Shown: positions 13,210 through 24,508 of the stretch, piece by piece
How positions within the stretch are numbered: position 1 is the first letter of the stretch
Layout of the letters: the number at the start of each line of letters is the position of its first letter
DNA from: Bemisia tabaci
Taxonomy: Eukaryota > Arthropoda > Insecta > Hemiptera > Aleyrodidae
DNA: 64,000 nucleotides
NCBI RefSeq assembly: GCF_918797505.1
Contig: NC_092794.1
Location: 70,717,345 to 70,781,344, forward strand
Reading direction: 5' to 3'
The notes under the pieces: model-generated
The model's input: only the letters and a program-made list of their open reading frames with translations
What the model was told of the DNA's origin: nothing
Databases searched by the model: none
Position numbers and translations under genes: made by a program

Positions 13210-13250
13210 GCGCTCGAAGGTTCATACGGCGTTCTTCTTTGGCGAGGCAG
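13210..13250. mobile_element. family A solo right terminus
   Basis: Only about 40 bp of the terminus (gaaggttcatacggcg) survives, directly after a run of 17 A's at 13193-13209. Confidence 0.6.
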
Positions 13251-13294
13251 TACAGAATAAAAGACGAGGAAAAATAACTTCGGGAGGGATATCG

Positions 13295-13529
13295 CACAGT
13301 GGATCGAGTCAATCAAAAAGGTTGGACATTAACATTTTCGACTGGAATTGAAAATTTTCATGTTTATTTCGCCACATCTCAAATTTTAAGGGGTACTACT
13401 AGAGGAAAATTTTACGAGGAAACCAATGGAATCACTTTCAGACCGTCAGATTTGTGTAAAAACTTGAGTTATAAGCTTTAAAGGAATCTAAAGTTTGTCC
13501 GAACTCTCCGCTTGACTCGATCCACTGTG
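13295..13529. mobile_element. family F Transib-type MITE, 235 bp
   Basis: CACAGTGGATCGAGTCAATC ... GACTCGATCCACTGTG. Flanks TATCG/TATGG (4 of 5). The termini equal the CACAGTG heptamer. No ORF. Confidence 0.85.
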
Positions 13530-13610
13530 TATGGCTTGGACTTGCATAGCAATCGTTCGCCTTGGCTCACTTGCAGCGGTCGGCCCTGAGGATCGGCGCG
13601 CGCAGCGCCG

Positions 13611-13984
13611 CACAGTAGAACGAGTCTTCGGAATAAGTCGGACATGACATTTTTCACAAAAATTGTAAAATTTTACAGTTATCTCGTCACAATTTTAATT
13701 AATAGGGGTGCTTCTCACAGTAAATTTTACGAGAAAACCAATGAGACTACTTTCAAAGCATCAATATTTCATATCAATGAAGATATTCCCTTTGAAAGTT
13801 TTTAAATGGACTGCATTTTGCAATTTGGAACTATAAATTCTGGCTCATCTGAAAAAACTCTTATGTGCATAGAGAAACTAATGGCACATACGTTGTTTTT
13901 AAACCGAGACAGAATTTATAGTTCCAAATTGCAAAATGCAGTCCAAATCATGTCCGACCTCTGCCACTGACTGGATCCACCGTG
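13611..13984. mobile_element. family F Transib-type MITE with G nested
   Basis: CACAGTAGAACGAGTC ... GACTGGATCCACCGTG. Flanks CGCCG/CGTCG. Total 374 bp. Subtracting the 139-bp family G insert (13807-13945) gives 235 bp, the family's normal length. Confidence 0.85.
13807..13945. mobile_element. family G MITE nested in family F
   Basis: TGGACTGCATTTTGCAATTT ... AAATTGCAAAATGCAGTCCA, 139 bp, with an almost perfect inverted arm of about 35 bp (ggaactataaattctg). Confidence 0.9.
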
Positions 13985-13989
13985 CGTCG

Positions 13990-14538
13990 GGTCGCATCGC
14001 TCGACGATGATTGAGCGGGTGCATTGCACCGGCGCGGTGCTCGGCTGAGCCCTTTGAAGCGGCTGAGGTGAAATTACAATGGGTAATTAATGGGGAAAAA
14101 CACGGCGAACCTACATAAGCCGGGAGCGTCGCGACGCCCGTCGACGTCGCGGCGCGCGGCAGATGGGAAAGTGGTAACCATGGCGACGGACACCCGAGTG
14201 TCCTTGAACCGAAGAATGCGGAAACTACACCGAGTGAAGCACTGTCGATACGCTCCTCACTCCACTCTCGTTTCCCTTTCGCGCACGCCGAGCGCGTCAG
14301 CGAAAATTTTCCGCGCGAGCCCCCCCCCCCCCCCCCGGCGGGGGGCTCCACGCGCACGCTCCGAGGGGCCGGAAGCGTCGCGACGCCCGGGAGGCCCCAC
14401 CTGCGGGGGAGGTGGAAAAACGCGGCGCGGCAACGCTAGGAGACTGCACTTGTTGGCGCTTCAAAAACGACGCTTTTCCGGGTTGCTTCCAACGGGAGAT
14501 GTGTCGTTTTTCCCCGTAAATCTCTTCAGTATACCGAC
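13990..14538. other. GC-rich island with 17-base C run
   Basis: CpG-rich at 13985-14460, C run at 14320-14336. Bounded by the F/G cluster and the K cluster. No protein-like frame. Confidence 0.35.
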
Positions 14539-14989
14539 CAATGGAAAAGAGCCTCTTGGATGCAGAGTCCAGACTCTTGAAAAATTTGACCAGAAAAAAT
14601 ACTCATGATTCAATCGGATTTTTGCTTGAATCCCTGATTAAATTGGGAGATTTTTCTCTCGATTCAAGGAAAAAATCCGATTGATCGATAATATTTTAAA
14701 CACTGGAAAAAAAAAAACACATTGGATCTAGAGTCCAGACTCTTAAAAACATCGACAAGAAATAAAACTCTTTATTCGATCAGATTTAAGCTTAATTCAA
14801 GAACCAAGCCTCTTAATTTGAGCGGATTTCCTTTTGATTTAAGCTTAAATCTGATTGAATCCAGAGTCCTTTTTCTTGTCAATGTTTTCAAGAGTCTGGA
14901 CTCTAGATCCAATATGTTTTTTTCCCCAGTGAATTGTCAAATTACTGATGAGTCTGGACTTCGCATTCAAGAGACTATTATTCCCAGTG
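14539..14989. mobile_element. family K TIR element (outer), interrupted by K
   Basis: Left arm caatggaaaagagcctcttgg..gcagagtccagactc. The right arm resumes after the nested copy (gatgagtctggacttcgc..cccagtg) and is its inverted match. Confidence 0.75.
14701..14931. mobile_element. family K TIR element nested in K
   Basis: CACTGGAAAAAAAAAAACAC ... TTTTTTTCCCCAGTG, 231 bp. TIRs of about 50 bp (ttggatctagagtccagact) and an AAGCTTAA-rich inner palindrome. Confidence 0.9.
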
Positions 14990-15250
14990 ATGGCTAAAGT
15001 GCGAAACCAAGTATCACAATTAAAAGTCCTGCAGTACGGAGCGAATTTTTCCGCCAACCGGTTCGCATCTAAGAGAAAAGCGACTTAAACATCTCTCACT
15101 TTGAAAAACAGGAAAAGAGCCGAATAACACGGAACCGCTGCTCGAAGCAACCCCAGAGTAGATTCCCGGGCGCCGATTATTTCAGGAGAGCACGCAGACA
15201 AGGACGATGCCGAATTAGGATTAAATGTAGAAAATATACACCTGCTTATC

Positions 15251-15505
15251 CTGTCGTGCTAAGGAAAAACTCCGTATGAACATTCGAGAGTTGCCAAATT
15301 TCCTTCCGATGAAATGTTTATTTTTGAAGAAAGTTATCAATATTTTTCCATGAAATTTTTATATTTGCATCAAATTAGGTACCATCGAAATTCTCTGAAA
15401 AGTCGGAAGAAAAATGTTCATAAATATTCCCTAAAATTCGCGATTTATCGAAGGAAATTTGGCAACGCCTAAAGGCTCGTACGGTGTTTTTCCTTAGCAT
15501 GGTAG
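15251..15505. mobile_element. family A MITE, full copy
   Basis: CTGTCGTGCTAAGG ... CCTTAGCATGGTAG, 255 bp. Flanks TATC/TATA (3 of 4) fit a decayed 4-bp duplication. Confidence 0.85.
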
Positions 15506-15577
15506 TATACGGCAAGGCGAGATGAAAAGAGAACCAAGTCATCAATTTGAGAATCGAAACGAGGAGGAAAAATCTTA

Positions 15578-15729
15578 CGGAATGATCGACTATCGATATT
15601 TCCCCATTTGAAGCTGTAATAAAGGATCGATTAATGAGGTGTTCGTTGCGAACACCTTTCTATCGACCCTTTTCCTGTAGATTTAAAAGGCCGATCAATC
15701 GATATATCGGATAGCACGCCACGCCACTG
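15578..15729 (-). mobile_element. family H hAT-type MITE, one end lost
   Basis: Reverse orientation to the 60678 copy. The CACGCCACGCCACTG end is present at 15729, but about 20 bp of the other terminus is missing. Central aggtgttcgttgcgaacacct present. Confidence 0.82.
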
Positions 15730-16102
15730 TTGAAAACCGACTGTGAAAGTTGAGAATAAAACTGCGAGGTCAAGACGCTATCAGTCCCATACTTACGCCA
15801 ATAGGACTGGGATTCGACGAATTCCATTCCCAAGTCGTAGCCTCTTCAAACGTACTGAATTCGCGTGCTTAAACGAAGCGACGTTATATTGCCGTGCAAA
15901 TTAATTGGACGAAGACGCGCATTGAACTGCTTACGCGATGCTCTAGTGATAACAGACGAGGAAAAGAGTCTGTTCGATCAGAAACGAGCACAGATGCTAA
16001 ATTTTGATTGCCTCCTCAGAAAATGACTGCGCTACATCATGAAAACGGCGCTGAGTGTTCAATAATATTGAAAGGTATCCTGAGAGGCTGTTGCGTGCGA
16101 GT

Positions 16103-16103
<1 letters not shown>

Positions 16104-16157
<54 letters not shown>
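16104..16157. repeat. 54-base T homopolymer
   Basis: Unbroken T run. It could be the tail of a minus-strand retrocopy or a slippage product; no flanking duplication recognised. Confidence 0.95.
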
Positions 16158-16160
<3 letters not shown>

Positions 16161-16406
16161 GGCAAAGGCTGCAGCACTTACGTGCTTCATTAAAAACCAT
16201 TCAAAAATAACAAATTGGCCTGCACGAGTAATGTAAATGAGGAAAATTTAAAATACGTAGAGGGGAAAATTAAAACAAACACATATAACTACATAAATTC
16301 AGAATTTTTGAGACATTTTCAAGGGCCTCGTTAAACAACATAATCTTGAGTACGTGTGATAAAAAAATTTTTCAAGCTCCTTCCTCTTACGGTTACCGAG
16401 TTCTAA

Positions 16407-16676
16407 AAGCAATGTGCACTCTCCATTACACGTGAAAAGCTTGCAGATGATTTAAAAATCACTCGGTACTGTTCATCGTTAGGTCTCAAGTTAACAGTCC
16501 GTATACAAGGAATACGAGCTAGAAATGCATTGGTCAGGCTGCTAGTCAAGCAAAATATTATTTGCGCTTCGCTCTGTTCAATATGCAAAGCTCAATTAAC
16601 AAGATCCACTCAAAAATCGAAGACAAAAATTGCCGTCAGAGGAAAAAAAGATTTCGCAGAATGTCCAACTGACTAA
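16407..16676 (+). pseudogene. possible decayed LINE reverse-transcriptase fragment
   Basis: An 89-codon open frame without an ATG. Residues 13-18 read ADDLKI, matching the catalytic box of non-LTR reverse transcriptases (F/YADDLKI). Ten residues later comes YCSSLGLKL, resembling the WC..NGL.LN segment that normally follows some 30 residues after ADD, so an internal deletion would be needed. No other RT box is visible, and the downstream residues are not LINE-like. A Transib-type MITE abuts it (16682). The 54-T run nearby is on the wrong side for this orientation to be its tail. A short chance match remains quite possible. Confidence 0.22.
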
Positions 16677-16681
16677 CGCCT

Positions 16682-16914
16682 CACAATGGATCGAGTCGAT
16701 ACCAGAGGTCGGACAAAATTTGGAAACTTTAAAAGCTTATAACTCCGTGTATACAAAATTTTGAGGCTCTAAAATTGGCTCCATTGGTTTCCTCGTGAAA
16801 TTTTCTGCTAGAGACACCATTGAAAATTTGAAATGTGACGAAATAAACATCATAATTTGCAGTTTTAGTGAAAAATTTTCTGTCAGACCTCTCTGATTGA
16901 CTCGATCCACCGTG
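16682..16914. mobile_element. family F Transib-type MITE, 233 bp, CGCCT duplication
   Basis: CACAATGGATCGAGTC ... GACTCGATCCACCGTG. Perfect 5-bp duplication CGCCT at 16677-16681 and 16915-16919. Confidence 0.9.
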
Positions 16915-16919
16915 CGCCT

Positions 16920-19900
16920 ATGCAATCCGCTCGACGCATTTTCAGGAATTCGTCACGGGATGAGAGGAGAGGTACACAGAATTCGCGAGTTAAAAATAGC
17001 CGCTGCACATAAACAAACGAAAGAATGAGCATGTAAAGCAAGGAGGAGGCGGGTATTGGAGTTGCCATCTCCTCCAGGATTTTTGCAACTTTTGAAAGTT
17101 GATAATGAGAAACTCGGAAGCATTCTTCGAACACACCGAGATAAACAAAGAAACGTCTGTAGAGATGAATTGGGGGCGTCGATTACGTCGAATGCAGATA
17201 CTGCAAGGCGTTCAACTTACGAATACATTCTCACTTTAAAATACGTCACGAGTCTCAGTATTCCGTAGTATTTGCAAACTCGACACCTGAATGCTACGAG
17301 CTTAAAAGCCGGACACACTTGACTTCCAAGTCCTCACGAGGGCATTAAAAAAAGTAAAAATGTAGGTGTAAAGAAACACCAACTTTTTATGAAAATACTC
17401 TAAGTACAGCAAATTAACGTTAATATCACCGCTCTTCAAAAGTTCAATTAATTTTTCTTTGACACCTCTTGCCCCCCCCCCCTCCTCACCGTTTCGATCA
17501 TAAAAAAACGACAATTGAAAACGAAGGGCTTGGATATATAAATTTAATTTAGGTTATTGTTTTCTCGTGCAAATATGGGGTGCCGATGGTTCCCACTATC
17601 CGAGAGGACCTCAGTTTTATTTTTTGGACAACTTCCGGTTTCGATGCTAGTTTTTCAGTAATCGATCTCGAAGTCTTAAGTCTTAACATGGCTACAATAC
17701 TTACAAAATGCGGAAACTTCTATGGGAAGCTGTTGAAATTATCTAGGTGCAAGCGTTAAATATAGGGTGCAGACACTTATTTCTTCTCTCTTACGTCTTT
17801 CAGAAGCATATTTTTCCCTATCTTCCCTCATATTTCTACATTTTCCACGACGGGGAATCACGGGAGATTGTCGAGAATAAGAGGGAAAGTGGCAACAGGA
17901 TCGCGACACGGCAACGCGGCCGGCGCCGAAGACCAGGAAAGTGAAACGGCGGAGAAAAAAAGGAAGAGGAGCAGGCGAACTCGAGAAATTATTCGAGATT
18001 AAAGGAGGGAAAACCAAAGCAGGTGGGGAAGGCGGACGGGGAAAAGAAGGAAAAATAAAACATAACAGCACAAGGGCCTGACGAATAAATAGTATGAAAA
18101 TTTGAGAGGTGATACAGCAGGTTATGTGAATGTAAATCGATATGGCGAGGAGGGCGGGACGGCATCGCGGAGCGCGGCGCGGCGGGGGGGGGCCGAGGGG
18201 GGGTCAGGGGGGTCCGACCGTGAACCTTCCGATGTACTGAATCAAGGCCACATTTGCAGCGGACTGCGGCGCGTCCCGGCGTCGGGGGGCGTCGGGGGGC
18301 AAGGGGGACGCCCGTTCGCTTTCGTTTGGCTCTCAACGCCACGACCGACCGACGCTGCACGCCAGGCCCAACAACCCGCGACGCCACTTGACTCATACAT
18401 AAAAAGGTGTATCTTTCCCTTCTCGAGACAACGACGCGGTAAATATTTTCAAAACTCCCTCTTACAAAGCTTCACGCGCCGTTTCAATAATAATGTAGGT
18501 ATCCTTCATTGAATACTCGCAGATCATACACGGGACACAATAAAATTTGTTTGGACGGGATTGAATTTTCCGTTTTAGTCCAGGAAATATGAGGAAAACT
18601 CGACGAAAATTGACGAAAGTTTAAAAAAGGTTGCATGTTCAAGCCTTAAAGGTACGGGAAGGGGGGCGGGGGACTTGTGTGCCTTTTCGGATGACGCCAC
18701 TGGACTGGAGAGGGGTACAGCGAGCCACGCCCTTTTCCAGTGCCCATCCTCCGCAAAAAAAGGGAAACACGCAAAAATGGGGACAAAAAATAGGTAAGCG
18801 CATTCGTGATTTGTCGGACTGGCAAATTTACCTCCTAATAAACAGCGTTGCCGCATTTACGGAGAAATTCGTCCAGTTCGTGTTTCTGCAAATTAAGCAA
18901 AGGTTTCTTCGAGGAGATTTTGCAAACACGGAAATGCTGCACGGGAAAAAGAGATGCTATTATAGAGCTGAGGTCCTGATTCAATTGCAACAAGTGAGAC
19001 GCCCCCTAGGGTCCTGTTTTGGACTTGCAAAAAGATGACGAACCGCAGCGCAGAAAAAGAAATCCGAGAGGGAGATTTAAAACGTGGGACTCAATATATT
19101 CGCAAGTTCTTTTTTCTACTTGTTCATTTGTGATGCATTTTAGGATCTAGGAATATGTAATAATCGCGGAGACCGCAGGTTGACGCACCTCTCAAAAACT
19201 CAACAAATCATCAGAAGGAATATCGGGGCTTGGATGACCCAGTGGCCGGGACGAAACCTCGGTTCTGCCAACTCATTTCCGCACACAAGGGATGAAAAGA
19301 ACCCCTGGCTTTCCCCCAGAACAACACAAAAATGCTTAGGCCGGACAGAGGACAGAGGGAGAGGAGAAAATAGCGGAAAGGTCCTTCAAACAACGAGGCC
19401 TCGACTCAGAAAGTGTCACTTTTTCCCCCATTCAGCATTTCGAATGTTTCCTTTTCCAGACCTTTTTCTTTTTTTAAAATGAAATGTTTGTCTTCTTCCA
19501 GGCATTGTGTCCCTCCCGGGCCGAACACTCACCACTGCTCCAGTTTCGGACATCGAAAAGAACCGCGAGGATGGTTCACCGTGTTCGATCGAGGGCTCAT
19601 CCGAGTGTGGATAGACACATCAAAACCTAGTTTTGGTCAAGGTCCTTCCTGGTGCAGTACAAAGGACCTTTTTTTCGGATGCTCCCGGTTTCGATGTGTT
19701 GATTTACGACAGAAAGCGGATGATGGATGCGCTGTTTTTTTATTTTATGTTTTTTATTTGTTCCTGTTTCGCGAATTCGGGCGGCGGATTTTTGAGAGCG
19801 GGGCGCTGGGGATTCACAAAGAGCCATTTCCGCGTTTCGAACTCGTTACGCGGCCGTTTCATCGAAAATAATTAAAGCGGGCTCTTTGGGTAAAGTCGGG

Positions 19901-21059
19901 CGGCCGCGGCAGTGTCTTACTTTCGATCCTCGGCCGGCGTAAAAAGTGACCTACTCAGTGACAATGTCCGGACAATTTCTCCGCTTCGTTTTCGGACCCG
20001 CTCGACGTCTTCCGTCCGAAAACTCGGTTGCTCTTGAGGATCCTCGTGTATTACAACCGGTTCTGCCGAATTTGACTTGAATTTTTTCTTCCGCTTGTAA
20101 GATCATGCGGGCCTACAGCGCTCAAACGCGTTTTTTACCGGTAAAAATAGAGACAAATAAAGCCAAATGATAGATAGAATTATGACCAGTTTTGGATAAT
20201 TATTAATTGTTTGAAGATTTAAAAATTAGGAGCTTTTAAGCATAGGGAGTGATAATGTATTGGACTATCATAGTTTCTATCGTAATAAAATTCGGACAAT
20301 CGTTATTTTTCTCTGGAGTACAGAATCTTCCAAGCGCCCACATTTTTCTCATCAGTTTTCCGCAAAATTTCCCACCAATCTAAAAAAGTGGCGTTTTTCT
20401 TTGATTTCCGACTTTTGACCCCTCAAAATGTCCCCCCCTTCCAAATTTTCGGCACCCCTGATTTTTCTTTGGTGTATGGGCAAAACAGACGTTTGACGTT
20501 ACAAACGGTGGACATACGGTGATCAGTTTAGCGAGAAAAAAGACAATTCGACCGAGGGCATAGCCCAATTTTTTTTAATCATTGCTGGGAGCCCGCGGTC
20601 AAACATGCGTGTGGCCGATAATAGAATAGAAGAGAGGAAAAAAGATAAAGGAAAAAAAAAACGCGTAACACAAGAGGCCGCAGGGTCACCGTCACCGGTC
20701 ATGAATATTATACAAATTAGGCACACGAATAGGGGAGGGGAGTTCTTGTGATAAACACTACTTTTTGCGTTCGTCACTGTCGCGACATCCCCTCAGCCTC
20801 TAAAAAAAAGTTTTGCATAAGAGGGACATCTGTTGGGGAGGAAGGTAAACGAGCCTATTATTCGCCGATTTACCGGGCATCCAAGAATATAATGTTTTCT
20901 GTTTTCCCCCATTAATCATTTTTTGCCCTAAAACGCGGAAAAAGCTGCGGCGTTTCATTTTGCGCTACTCGTCTGACCTCTGACATGCGTTTTGGAAGGG
21001 GCTGGCAAACTGAAGTACTTCGAGGGAAAACTTGGCACGAGTTATTACATAGGATAAAA
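16920..21059. other. repeat-poor stretch, no gene recognised
   Basis: About 4.1 kb without a recognised MITE. Contains GC-rich islands (17870-18380, 19480-20030) in AT-rich DNA. ORFs up to 152 codons (19413-19871) lack any familiar motif. Confidence 0.35.
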
Positions 21060-21317
21060 TGGATTGCATTTTGCAAAAAGGAACCACTAGCATTGCAATG
21101 ATGCTAAGGTTGTGCAACTTCACCTTTTGCAATAAAATTGCGGAAATCGTGAAAAACTATGAAATTTAGATGGTAATTTTTGTCTTAAATTTACAGTTTT
21201 TAGCGAGTAAAATAGAAACTATTAATGGATAATCGGGTTTTCCTCCAAGACAAAAGAAGTTGCACAATCTTAGCAACATTGCAATGCTAGTGGTTCCTTT
21301 TTGCAAAATGCAATCCA
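21060..21317. mobile_element. family G-like long TIR element, 258 bp
   Basis: TGGATTGCATTTTGCAAAAA ... TTTTTGCAAAATGCAATCCA. TIRs extend about 58 bp (aggaaccactagcattgcaatg). Related to G by its terminus only. Confidence 0.88.
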
Positions 21318-21502
21318 AATATGCTCCTGAATTTTGAAGGTTCGCATCCTTGCATACACGAACCAAGATTTCATCAAAATCACTATACGTAACACTCAAA
21401 TTCAAATGTCATGCGCAACTAGTTACAGTTACACTGTTAGAATTTTGGATTGAAATTCTGTGCCAAAACCCTGAGTGATACCTATGAATGTTTGGCGGAA
21501 CC

Positions 21503-21669
21503 TATTTTTCTCATGGAGTGACTTGCACTATTACGGAGTGGAATCCACTCTTTTTGCGGAGTGTCATAGGTTTTAAGGCGCTAATTTCACTTCGCATTCA
21601 TATCACACGGGGTTTTCAGGCGCTCTTTAGACTCCGGCACCAAATTTCACTCCTAGATTTTTAACAGTG
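21503..21669 (+). mobile_element. element N, second copy
   Basis: attacggagtggaatccact..ccaaatttcactcctagatttttaacagtg, colinear with the 9.7-kb copy. Left boundary uncertain. Confidence 0.6.
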
Positions 21670-24030
21670 TAGAATGTCTCTACCGAGGTAGGTTAAATTC
21701 TTCGACTGATTCGTGCATTTTACGTGACCCATTAGAAATCGGGAATAATCTCTTATGTGCACCGAGAGTTCTTTATTTTCCCTCTCTAAAAGAAATTGAG
21801 AAGAAAGGGAGGAGGGTTCAAGAATTTGGCCCACTTAACGCTCCAAATTCTAAATGCCGGGTGTCCGAGTCTTTCAGGGCTCTCCGTAAATCAGCCACGA
21901 CCAAAAAGAGGAACAATCGTGCCGTAATGTTTTGACAATCGGACAATGCTGTAAAAAATAATGTCAGCAGTCGAAAAGGAAGAAACAAAGCACCAACTAC
22001 CCTTCAGAAGTTTCTTCTTTTGTTTCTGATTGGTCTCGACACTTTCACTAAGGCACACTGATTTGCCCTATATCCAGCGACTGGGCTGCCGGAGTGAATG
22101 CGGTGCTTTGTTCGGATTGGGGTGAAATTCGGGATTTTCATGACTATTTAGCAACGGTGTACCGCGATCCGCCCCAATTTCTCCCGAGACTGATTGCGTT
22201 TTACTAATGAGTGAGATGGACACAATTGCTTTCAACGGTGCGTTAGGAGAGGAAAGATAGGCCGACAGCGAACGGCAAAAACGGCACAAAATCGAAAAGT
22301 CTCGATCAATCTAGTTCAGGGATTGTCATTCCGACTTTTTGATTCCTCGCGGCTTGAACTTAATGCAGGTGGAAGAAATAAGGGAACAGTGTGGAACGCA
22401 CTCTCGATAGACTTTCCACGAAGGCATATTTTATTTCACGGAGATTAATAGGCAATAATCAAATATTTGAGTACCAGAATATTTTCCCCAGAGCTTACTT
22501 TCAATAAGTATTTTTTTCTTATGTCAAAGCCAATGACTGCTGTTCACCTCGTAAAATGTGACTCATATCACGAAACTAAGGCCTTGAACCTCTGAGGGGT
22601 TTTGCTTTCGCTAGAGATGCGTAGAATTTCCTCTTCCATGTTTACTTGACTGAAGACTTCGTGGTACAGATGTATTTCGGTAGTACAACAGATCATCTTC
22701 AAGCGTGGAAATCTTCATCGATTAAGGGGAATTATTAGGACGTTCGAATTTCCGTCTTCCCCGATTGGACTGCTTGTTTCGTGGCCCAAAAACCCGGCCT
22801 CTTTTTTCCCATGCCTCTTGGTCTCTGTCGGTCATTCCCTGTCACGAAGCCAAATTTCCCTTCGGACGTGGGCGAACGTGACACATCATGAACTCAAAAT
22901 TTTGCCTATACCCGTTCACCTTCAATTAAAAGAGGAGGAAGGGAGGGGGGGGGGTGTTCCCGAAATATCCAAAAAACAAAGGAACTTTCGTAATTTTTCG
23001 ATCTGAAGTTGTCTTCTGGCAGGTCTCCAAACAAAAGGAAAGGTAGATACCATAAAATACAATGACAACAATTAATAAAGTCAGACCATTGGCGACGTTC
23101 TTTCCTTCGAGTCCCGGCAGATTTTGATCCTCATACCTAGCTTATTTGAAACAGCATTTTAAAATTTCATAAACTCTCATTCTTTCTCTGGTCGGTGATA
23201 ATTATACTCGATGACATCACATTTTCAGATTATTATTAGGCCCAAAAAATAGAAAAGAGAGGGAAAATATTCACAGATGTAGACATAGGTAATAAAATAT
23301 TTGTAATAGCATTTATGCGAATTTTATGTCACGCGGCCACTTTAAATGCAAGGGGTAAATCTAGTCAGTCATTTACATGACAGAAACAATTAGACGTATT
23401 TACTTACACTAAAAGAAACTATGTCACACGCAATCCCTATGCACATAGTTCTTTTTAGCATAAATACGTCCAATTATGATCCCGTTGCTCTCTACATATC
23501 TATCGACAAGATGATTTTAATACACCATTTCATTTTATGGAGTCCCTAATCGATGACGAGATTGGACAGCGAGTGACATTACACCGCTGAATGCATAAAG
23601 GGCGTAAGTGGGGCTCGAAATGGACTCCATCTATTTATGTAAAGTCGCGAGACGCGGCACGAAAGCCGCGAAGAAAGTAAGCTCCCAGCCGAGCTATAAG
23701 CTTCACTTTTATAAACATCATTTTACTCGAGGCCGGGTAATTCCGCGGCAAGAAATTTCCCTTCGGAGCATGTAGGTAACTGCATCTGCTTTCTCTGCAG
23801 CAAAACCGACTCCCGGAGCAGGGGGCCCTGCAAAGAGATCCATGTAATTTACCATTATTTTCTGATTAATGGTTTTCGAGTTGTCCCTGCGCGGACTCGC
23901 GCGCCTCCGCCGAATGGAACTTGCTCAACCACCGCAAAGTCTCTTGCCGAGGAGGAAGGAACATTTCCTTTCTTTTCCCTCTCGATTGTGGTCAAGTCTT
24001 GACCTAATTCAAAGCCCTGCTTCCAACTCC
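21670..24030. other. no gene seen; conserved-looking AT/GC blocks
   Basis: Only a short E-type palindrome at 23393. 23560-23860 combines homeodomain-like AT motifs with CpG-rich blocks, which could be a regulatory module (guess from composition). Confidence 0.3.
23393..23471. mobile_element. family E-short palindromic MITE, 79 bp
   Basis: AGACGTATTTACTTACACTA ... TTTAGCATAAATACGTCC, AATT on both sides. Shares the TIR and the ggaactatgt arm with family E but has a different, shorter loop (cacacgcaatccctatg). Confidence 0.85.
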
Positions 24031-24059
24031 ATGCATTAGTCAAAATATTCCTCAAGTTC
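24031..24059 (+). repeat. 29-bp direct repeat, left of element J
   Basis: Reads ATGCATTAGT then C then AAAATATTCCTCAAGTTC. The partner at 24480-24508 differs only at the eleventh base (A). Confidence 0.95.
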
Positions 24060-24479
24060 ACTGAAAAAAAAAAAACTCTCGGCGTTTTTACCAAGGTCCG
24101 TTGGTACCTTTACCATCTCACTTTTTTTTTACCAATTGTTGGTAATTTTACCAAGACGGACGGGTAAGCTTACCTAAAAACCGGTATTTTTACTGTTTTT
24201 TTCAGATAAGAAAACCATTTTTATTGGTAATCAATTCCCGGTAACTTTGCTATTTGATCTCGGTAACTCTACCACAGTTGATAAAAAATATTGGCGTTTT
24301 TACCGGGAATCAGTAAAATTACCGAGAAAGTCAATAATTTTACCGGGATTTCTCGGTAAAATTACCAATTCCATAAACGGTAATTTTATCAAGAAAAAAC
24401 TGGGATCAAATAGAACCCTGAATTCTTGGTAATTTTACCATTTTCTTAGTAAATACAAAGAGATGTTTTTTTTCAGTGC
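24060..24479. mobile_element. element J, GGTAATTTTACC-rich, flanked by 29-bp repeat
   Basis: Begins ACTGAAAAAAAAAAAACTC, ends ATGTTTTTTTTCAGTGC. The interior is a dense set of variants of the palindrome GGTAATTTTACC (e.g. 24141-24153, 24428-24440). The flanks are a 29-bp direct repeat with one mismatch, far longer than DNA transposons normally make. No ORF, and no other copy in the window. Confidence 0.85.
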
Positions 24480-24508
24480 ATGCATTAGTAAAAATATTCC
24501 TCAAGTTC
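24480..24508 (+). repeat. 29-bp direct repeat, right of element J
   Basis: Reads ATGCATTAGT then A then AAAATATTCCTCAAGTTC. 28 of 29 identical to 24031-24059. Confidence 0.95.

Noticed and set aside
13295..13322. Complete 12-RSS (heptamer, 12-bp spacer, nonamer) in family F
   Set aside because: CAAAAAGGT occurs at the right spacing in one end of one copy only. Other ends differ, so only the heptamer resemblance holds.
13899..14357. 152-codon minus-strand ORF
   Set aside because: Begins in a GC-rich island with a 17-base C run and ends inside nested F/G transposons.
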